Below are positions 13,241 through 18,340 of a stretch of DNA of 18,340 nucleotides, piece after piece. The translations under genes and the position numbers were made by a program. The first letter of the stretch is position 1; each line of letters opens with the position of its first letter. The stretch comes from JBHHXR01 sp046757205 (lineage in GTDB: Bacteria > Pseudomonadota > Alphaproteobacteria > Rhodobacterales > Rhodobacteraceae), in the NCBI GenBank assembly GCA_046757205.1, contig JBHHXR010000037.1, positions 1 through 18,340 on the forward strand, written 5' to 3'. The notes beneath the pieces were generated by a model. It was not told the origin of the DNA. It saw nothing but the letters and a program-made list of their open reading frames with translations, and did no database searches.

Positions 13241-14896
13241 GTGTCACAGGGGTTCAGAATTACGCTGGCGCAGCTCAATCCGACCGTCGGCGACCTGGCG
13301 GGCAACGCCCGGAAGGCGCGCAAGGCCTGGGAACGGGGGCGGCAGGCCGGTTCCGATTTCGTCGTTCTGCCGGAAATGTTCATATCCGGCTACCAGACCC
13401 AGGATCTGGTCGCAAAGCCCGCCTTCCACGTCGCGGCGCTGCAGCAGATCCGGGCGCTGGCGGAGACCTGCAAAGACGGTCCGGCACTGGGGATCGGCGG
13501 GCCGCTGCCCGAGGACGGCAAGCTTTACAACGCCTACTTCATCCTCGACGGCGGACGCATCAACTCGATCGCGAGAAAACATGAACTGCCGAATACCCAT
13601 GTTTTCGACGAAGTCCGGCTGTTCGCCCGCGGCAGGATTTCCGGCCCCTGCCGCGTCGGCCCGGTGCTGATCGGCACACCGATCTGCGAGGATGCCTGGC
13701 ATGTCGAGGTCTGCGAAACGCTGGCGGAAACCGGCGCGGAGATCCTCGTCGTGCCCAACGGTTCGCCCTATTTTCGCGACAAGCTCGACAGGCGCATGAA
13801 CAGCATGGTGTCGCGCGTCGTCGAAACCGGCCTGCCGCTGGTCTATGTCAATTTGGTCGGCGGCCAGGACGATCAGGCGTTCGACGGCGGGTCCTTCGTG
13901 CTCGATCCTGGCGGCCGGCTTGCGCTGCAGTTGCCGGTGTTCGACGAAACCATCGAACATGCGGACTTTGCCGAGACCGAAAGCGGGTGGCGCGCGAAGG
14001 ACGGGCCGAAGGCGCGCATTCCGGACGTCTGGGAACTCGATTACCGCGTCATGGTCGACTGCCTGCGCGACTACATCGACAAGACCGGATTTTCCAAGGT
14101 TCTCCTCGGTTTGTCCGGTGGTGTTGACAGCGCTCTGGTGGCGGCGATTGCGGTGGATGCTCTTGGCGCGGAGAACGTGCGCGCGGTCATGCTGCCTTCG
14201 GAATACACGTCCGGTCATTCGCTGGAGGACGCCGGCGAGGTCGCCAGGTTGCTCGGCTGCCGGTTGGACACGGTGCCGATTTCCGCCGGCCGCGACGCCG
14301 TCGAGGCGACGCTGGCCCCGATGTTCGTCGGCAGGGCGGCCGATGTGACCGAGGAAAACATCCAGTCGCGGTTGCGCGGTCTGTTTCTGATGGCTTTGTC
14401 GAACAAGTTCGGCGAAATACTGCTGACCACCGGCAACAAGTCCGAGGTCGCCGTCGGTTACGCCACCATCTACGGCGACATGTGCGGCGGTTACAACCCG
14501 ATCAAGGACCTCTACAAGACCCGCGTCTTCGGAACGTGCCGCTGGCGCAACGAGAACCACAGGCCCTGGATGAAGGGACCGGAAGGCGAGGTGATTCCCG
14601 CCCGCGTCATCGCCAAGCCGCCGTCGGCCGAACTGCGGCCGGACCAGAAGGACGAGGACAGCCTGCCGCCCTACGATGCGCTCGACGGCATTCTGGATCT
14701 GTTGATAGACCAGGATGCCTCGGTCGCCGATTGCGTGGCCGCCGGTTTTGACGAGGACACCGTGCGGCGGGTTGAAAACCTGATCTATGTTTCGGAACAC
14801 AAGCGTTTCCAGTCCGCCCCGGGCGCGCGGCTGTCGGGCCGGGCGTTCTGGCTCGACCGCCGATATCCGATCGTGAACAGGTGGAGAGAGGAATAA
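13241..14896 (+). CDS. nadE: Glutamine-dependent NAD+ synthetase
   Basis: Converts nicotinic acid adenine dinucleotide to NAD+ with ATP and glutamine, the last step of NAD synthesis. The 551 residues carry two domains. The N-terminal nitrilase-type glutaminase has the triad Glu45 (VLPEMFISGY), Lys113 (ARKHELPN) and Cys149 (GTPICEDAWH). The C-terminal synthetase has the PP-loop LGLSGGVDSAL (290-300), the TTGNKSEVAVGYATIYGDM segment and KPPSAELRPDQKDEDSLPPY. The start is GTG with GGAGG 5 bp upstream. This is the long, ammonia-channelling form rather than the short ammonia-dependent one. The next ORF starts 3 bp after its stop. Two palindromes in its 5' region are possible control points. Confidence 0.97.
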   Translation: MSQGFRITLAQLNPTVGDLAGNARKARKAWERGRQAGSDFVVLPEMFISGYQTQDLVAKPAFHVAALQQIRALAETCKDGPALGIGGPLPEDGKLYNAYFILDGGRINSIARKHELPNTHVFDEVRLFARGRISGPCRVGPVLIGTPICEDAWHVEVCETLAETGAEILVVPNGSPYFRDKLDRRMNSMVSRVVETGLPLVYVNLVGGQDDQAFDGGSFVLDPGGRLALQLPVFDETIEHADFAETESGWRAKDGPKARIPDVWELDYRVMVDCLRDYIDKTGFSKVLLGLSGGVDSALVAAIAVDALGAENVRAVMLPSEYTSGHSLEDAGEVARLLGCRLDTVPISAGRDAVEATLAPMFVGRAADVTEENIQSRLRGLFLMALSNKFGEILLTTGNKSEVAVGYATIYGDMCGGYNPIKDLYKTRVFGTCRWRNENHRPWMKGPEGEVIPARVIAKPPSAELRPDQKDEDSLPPYDALDGILDLLIDQDASVADCVAAGFDEDTVRRVENLIYVSEHKRFQSAPGARLSGRAFWLDRRYPIVNRWREE

Positions 14897-14899
14897 GTA

Positions 14900-15472
14900 A
14901 TGGTTTCAAGACCAAACATTGAATTGGTCGTTCATTTGGATTCTGCTGGAGATGGCTTCGCGTGGCGTGATTTGGACCGAATCTTCGGTGAGATCGATTC
15001 GATTGCATATCAAATCGACCGAGAAGAAGTGTTTCAGTTTTGCCGGCGATACAGGGTGCCGGAACTATTGCGCGATGCTTCGCTCGAGAGGCTTCGACGT
15101 TTCCGAAATCAGCGCGTCATCGTAAGCGATATTCGTAGCGGCTCAATTGACATCATTTTCACGCTGGCGGCGACCGCAGGGTTTGTGTTGAGCGCGACCG
15201 TAGGCAAGAGTGCGTTGGACGGTTATCGCGCTTCTCGGTTCAACAACGATTTTCGCGAGTTCATAAGTTCGTTTATTGACTTGAAACTTATTCAACTGCG
15301 ACGGAAATTGCGCGACTCTAGCGCCTTTGCGGAAGCTGAAATCGAGATTGATGAACGGGAACGCCGCCTCGTCGCTGAATTTCGCCGACTTGCCGGCACC
15401 CAACAGCGACCGCCAACAATCGAGGAGTTGCTCAAGAGTCTGGAAGAGGAAAAAGACTTGAAAGACCGCTAG
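14900..15472 (+). CDS. Hypothetical protein with one membrane segment, low GC
   Basis: A 190-residue protein I do not recognise. Residues 1-80 look soluble and helical with many charges. About 83-103 (IDIIFTLAATAGFVLSATVG) is a plausible single membrane segment. 110-190 is amphipathic and highly charged, with possible coiled coil (IEIDERERRLVAEFRRLA) and an acidic C-terminus. The ATG is 3 bp after the nadE stop, and GAGAGAGGA in the nadE end supplies the ribosome site, so expression is coupled to nadE. Base composition is odd. Hand counts give 32/60 GC at 14941-15000 and 22/60 at 15241-15300, against 38/60 in nadE at 14641-14700, and its codons are less GC-biased. This suggests recent acquisition. 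No function is proposed. Confidence 0.75.
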   Translation: MVSRPNIELVVHLDSAGDGFAWRDLDRIFGEIDSIAYQIDREEVFQFCRRYRVPELLRDASLERLRRFRNQRVIVSDIRSGSIDIIFTLAATAGFVLSATVGKSALDGYRASRFNNDFREFISSFIDLKLIQLRRKLRDSSAFAEAEIEIDERERRLVAEFRRLAGTQQRPPTIEELLKSLEEEKDLKDR

Positions 15473-15508
15473 ATGACCCATATGTTTTCAGTGCGTTTAG
15501 GCAGACTG

Positions 15509-15556
15509 GCGCAGCGAATTGCGCAGAATAGCAGAGGGCGGCGGCGCGCCGCCCTC
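15509..15556 (+). promoter_or_regulatory. Two hairpins just upstream of gltX
   Basis: GCGCA-6 nt-TGCGC (15509-15524) is followed by GAGGGCGGCG-GCG-CGCCGCCCTC (15534-15556), a perfect 10-bp stem with a 3-nt loop, ending 11 bp before the gltX ATG. It could end transcripts from nadE, although only ACTTGATT follows instead of a U-tract. It could also limit ribosome access to gltX. No good Shine-Dalgarno remains between stem and start. Confidence 0.5.
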
Positions 15557-15567
15557 ACTTGATTCAC

Positions 15568-16911
15568 ATGACCGTCACCCGCTTCGCCCCTTCGCCGACC
15601 GGCTATCTTCATGTCGGAAACCTGCGCACGGCGCTTTTCAACTTTCTGATCGCGCGCAAGGCCGGCGGCACCTTCATCCTGCGTCTTGACGACACCGACC
15701 CGGAACGGTCGAGCCGGCACTACGCCGACGCCATCAAGGAAGACCTCGAGTGGCTCGGGCTGGAATGGGACCGGCTGGAAACCCAGTCATCACGTCTTGA
15801 CCGCTACGCGGCGGCGGCCGACCGGCTGCGCGCGGCCGGGCGCCTTTACGACGCCTACGAGACGCCGACGGAACTGGACCTGAAACGGAAGAAGCAACTC
15901 AATATGGGGAAACCTCCGGTCTACGACCGCGCCGCCCTGAAACTGAGCGATGCCGACCGAGCGCGGCTTCGCGCCGACCGCGCTCCGCATTGGCGATTCC
16001 TGCTGGATCGCCGGCGCATAACCTGGACGGACGGCATCCTCGGCCCGGTTTCGATAGATGCGGCAAGCATTTCCGACCCGGTATTGATCCGCGGTGACGG
16101 GCAGGTTCTCTACACGCTCGCGTCGGTCGTCGACGACACGGAAATGGGCGTCACGCACGTGGTGCGCGGCGCCGATCACGTGACCAACACTGCCACGCAG
16201 GTCCAGATAATCGCCGCACTCGGGGGCGGCGTTCCGGAGTTCGCCCACCATTCGCTGCTGACCGGGCCGAAAGGCGAATCGCTTTCCAAACGGCTCGGCA
16301 CCCTGTCGCTGCGCGAGCTTCGCGCCGGCGGCGTGGAACCGATGGCACTGCTGTCGCTGATGGCGCGCCTGGGGTCGTCGCAGCCGGTCGAGGCGGCCGC
16401 TTCGCTGGACGACCTGGCGGCGGGCTTCGATCTGTCGCGGTTCGGCGCGGCCCCGACGAAATTCGACGAATCGGACCTCGTGCCTCTCAGCGCCCATGTC
16501 CTTCAGGGGCTCGATTACGGTGCCGTGGCGGGCGATATCGCCCGGCTCGGCGTGCCCGGCGATCTGGCCGAAGCGTTCTGGTACATGGCGCGGGACAATA
16601 TTTCGCGCCGCGCCGATCTGGAGACCTGGTGGCGATTGTGCCGCGACGGCGCGGCGCCGCTGATCGACCCTGACGACCGGGACTTCGTGAGCACCGCGCT
16701 GGAAATGCTGCCGCCGCGGCCCTGGGACAGCGAAACCTGGCAGCGCTGGACCAATGCTGTGAAGCAACGCACCGGCCGCAAGGGAAGGTCGCTGTTCATG
16801 CCGCTGCGCAAGGCGCTGACCGGCCTCGATCATGGCCCCGAGATGGGCCGGCTGATGCCTCTCTTGCAGAACTCCCCGGCGATGCCGGAAACAGGCATCA
16901 AGCGTGGCTGA
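15568..16911 (+). CDS. gltX: Glutamate--tRNA ligase
   Basis: Class I aminoacyl-tRNA synthetase that charges tRNA-Glu, and in many alphaproteobacteria also tRNA-Gln for later amidation. The 447 residues show the Rossmann core FAPSPTGYLHVGNLRTALFN, with HVGN (15-18) as the HIGH-type motif. RLDDTDPERS follows, and SLSKR (238-242) is the KMSKS-type loop. The C-terminal anticodon-binding part is short but complete. Alphaproteobacteria often carry two gltX paralogues; this window cannot show which one this is. The ATG at 15568 is preferred; a TTG 9 bp earlier would add three residues. The Shine-Dalgarno is weak and a strong hairpin ends 11 bp upstream. Its stop overlaps the start of the MATE gene by 8 bp. 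Confidence 0.96.
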   Translation: MTVTRFAPSPTGYLHVGNLRTALFNFLIARKAGGTFILRLDDTDPERSSRHYADAIKEDLEWLGLEWDRLETQSSRLDRYAAAADRLRAAGRLYDAYETPTELDLKRKKQLNMGKPPVYDRAALKLSDADRARLRADRAPHWRFLLDRRRITWTDGILGPVSIDAASISDPVLIRGDGQVLYTLASVVDDTEMGVTHVVRGADHVTNTATQVQIIAALGGGVPEFAHHSLLTGPKGESLSKRLGTLSLRELRAGGVEPMALLSLMARLGSSQPVEAAASLDDLAAGFDLSRFGAAPTKFDESDLVPLSAHVLQGLDYGAVAGDIARLGVPGDLAEAFWYMARDNISRRADLETWWRLCRDGAAPLIDPDDRDFVSTALEMLPPRPWDSETWQRWTNAVKQRTGRKGRSLFMPLRKALTGLDHGPEMGRLMPLLQNSPAMPETGIKRG

Positions 16912-18322
16912 CCCGCCGCGGCCCGCCGGCGCCGGCGAAGCGAAATTCCTCGAAGGCAGCCTGATGCGGCACGTTGCGGTGATGTCGTTCACCACCAGCA
17001 TCGGCCTGATGGCGGTATTCTTCGTCGATCTTGTCGACATGATCTTCATTTCCATGCTCGGGCAGGCCGAACTGGCCGCCGCCATCGGCTACGCCGGCGC
17101 GATCCTGTTTCTGACGATTTCCGTGAGCATCGGCATTTCGATCGCCTGTGGCGCCCTGGTGGCGCGGGCGGTCGGCGCGGGCAGAGTGGGCGAGGCGCGG
17201 CGCAGGGCAACCAACGTGATGGCCGCCGGTTTGTTGGTTTCCGTCGGCGTGGTTGCGGTGGTGTGGACGAATCTGGATACCGCGCTCGGGCTCGTGGGGG
17301 CCGGCGGCCGGACGCTCGGACTGGCGAAATCCTACCTGACTATCATACTCCCCTCGGTACCCGTCCTGATGCTCGGCATGGCGGGAACCGCGGTACTGCG
17401 GGCGCACGGCGACGCCCGCCGGGCGATGATGGCGACGCTTGCGGGCGGCGCGGTGAACGCGGCGCTCGATCCGGTTCTGATCTTCGGTCTGGGGCTTGAA
17501 CTTCGCGGCGCGGCGCTGTCGTCGGTTCTGGCGCGCTGCGTCATAATGGCGGCCGCCCTTTACCCGCTCCTGCGCCGGTACGACGGCCTTGCGAGGTTTT
17601 CCCCGCCGGAGTTCCTGGCCGATCTTCGGCCGATTTTCGCCATCGCTGTCCCCGCCATTCTTGCCAACGTCGCGACGCCGGTCGGTGCCGCCTATGTGAC
17701 GCGGCAAATGGCGGAATTCGGCGAGGCCGCGGTGGCCGGCATGGCCATTGTCGGCCGCCTGACGCCGGTTGCCTTCGCCGTGGTGTTTGCGCTGTCCGGC
17801 GCCATCGGTCCGATTATCGGGCAGAATTTCGGGGCAGGGGCGCATGACCGCGTCGGCAAGGCATATTCGGAAGGGCTGGTCTTCACCGCGTGCTACGTCT
17901 TCGCCGCTGCCGCCCTGCTGTTCGCCTTCCGGGCCCCGATCGCGGAACTCTTCGGGGCAACCGGGCTGGCCCGGGAGCTGGTGTTCCTGTTCTGCGGGCC
18001 GCTGGCGCTGGCGTATTATTTCAACGGTGTGATTTTCGTCGGCAACGCCGCCTTCAACAACCTCAGCCACCCCTTCTACTCCACCTGCATCAACTGGGGC
18101 CGCAACACGCTGGGGACCGTTCCCTTCGTGTTCGCCGGCGCGGCCTGGTTCGGCGCCCCGGGCGTGCTGCTGGGCCAGGCTGCGGGCGGCGCCGTTTTCG
18201 CCGCAATGAGCTGGTGGCTGGCGCAGCGCGTCATGGCGACCGGGCCCGAACGCGAACCCGTGGCGGCCCAGCCGTTCACACACCGGGCGCGACTGGTACA
18301 ACTGTTCGGCCAGCGGCGGTAG
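16904..18322 (+). CDS. MATE-family efflux transporter
   Basis: A 472-residue inner-membrane exporter with about twelve transmembrane segments in two similar halves. MATE proteins expel cationic drugs or metabolites using H+ or Na+ gradients. Family features include the start EGSLMRHVAVMSFTTSIGLM, VDLVDMIFISMLGQAELAAA in segment 1-2, LRAHGDARRAMMATL between the halves, and the second-half equivalents AAYVTRQMAEFGEAAVAGMAIVGRL and GPIIGQNFGAGAHDRV. The start is GTG at 16904, inside the end of gltX (8-bp overlap), so translation is probably coupled. The substrate is unknown; this subgroup (NorM/DinF-like) is broad. The last 25 residues are polar and cytoplasmic. The remaining 18 bp of the window hold no feature. 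Confidence 0.93.
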   Translation: MADPPRPAGAGEAKFLEGSLMRHVAVMSFTTSIGLMAVFFVDLVDMIFISMLGQAELAAAIGYAGAILFLTISVSIGISIACGALVARAVGAGRVGEARRRATNVMAAGLLVSVGVVAVVWTNLDTALGLVGAGGRTLGLAKSYLTIILPSVPVLMLGMAGTAVLRAHGDARRAMMATLAGGAVNAALDPVLIFGLGLELRGAALSSVLARCVIMAAALYPLLRRYDGLARFSPPEFLADLRPIFAIAVPAILANVATPVGAAYVTRQMAEFGEAAVAGMAIVGRLTPVAFAVVFALSGAIGPIIGQNFGAGAHDRVGKAYSEGLVFTACYVFAAAALLFAFRAPIAELFGATGLARELVFLFCGPLALAYYFNGVIFVGNAAFNNLSHPFYSTCINWGRNTLGTVPFVFAGAAWFGAPGVLLGQAAGGAVFAAMSWWLAQRVMATGPEREPVAAQPFTHRARLVQLFGQRR

Positions 18323-18340
18323 ACGGGGCAAAATTCACGG

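Noticed and set aside
13244..14800. 518-codon minus-strand frame
   Set aside because: Antisense of nadE, whose catalytic motifs are complete; no similarity of the shadow frame to any family.
16898..18331. 477-codon minus-strand frame rich in Arg, His and Gly
   Set aside because: Antisense of the MATE gene; composition is typical of a shadow frame in GC-rich DNA.

Overview
The window looks like a piece of a high-GC alphaproteobacterial chromosome, most likely a Rhodospirillales/Rhodobacterales-type organism. This rests on four points: a circularly permuted (two-piece) tmRNA gene with the tag ANDNYAPVAVAA; an alpha-type SspB adaptor with an acidic tail; the gene trio fumC, DUF4169 and ribbon-helix-helix; and a DUF1194 protein. 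Most genes are core metabolism or housekeeping. I see no phage, insertion sequence, CRISPR array, tRNA or rRNA.

Layout. 1-1013: 3' part of a cytochrome P450 gene cut by the window edge. 1014-1134: AT-richer gap between convergent genes, ending in a cluster of inverted CACACG boxes. 1135-3514 (minus): sspB, fumC, DUF4169 and an RHH protein, the last three tightly packed. 3650-5441 (plus): arsR-like regulator, ArsP-type permease and a hotdog thioesterase. 5455-5770 (minus): ssrA in permuted order. 5833-7548 (plus): a multi-pass glycosyltransferase resembling mycobacterial AftB. 7543-8217 and 8352-8783 (minus): a secreted DUF1194 protein and glyoxalase I. 9179-9634 (plus): membrane-anchored cytochrome c. 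9712-11292 (minus): leuA, preceded by a leucine-codon leader peptide and a foldable leader RNA. 11564-13042 (minus): an exported protein made almost wholly of MORN repeats. 13241-18322 (plus): nadE, an AT-rich orphan ORF, gltX and a MATE exporter, closely spaced.

How they fit together. SspB and tmRNA belong to one ribosome-rescue and proteolysis pathway: tmRNA adds the tag, and SspB delivers tagged proteins to ClpXP. They lie about 2 kb apart in separate units. The arsR/arsP pair is a probable arsenical or metalloid response unit.

The most interesting element is the leuA leader. The Leu codons of the leader peptide are perfectly complementary (9 bp) to the leuA Shine-Dalgarno region. Two further stems nest inside, giving a three-way junction, which suggests leucine-controlled translational rather than transcriptional attenuation. 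Other items worth a look are the RHH-adjacent box array, the AftB-like enzyme in a Gram-negative context, the nine-repeat super-duplication in the MORN protein, and the low-GC orphan gene between nadE and gltX.
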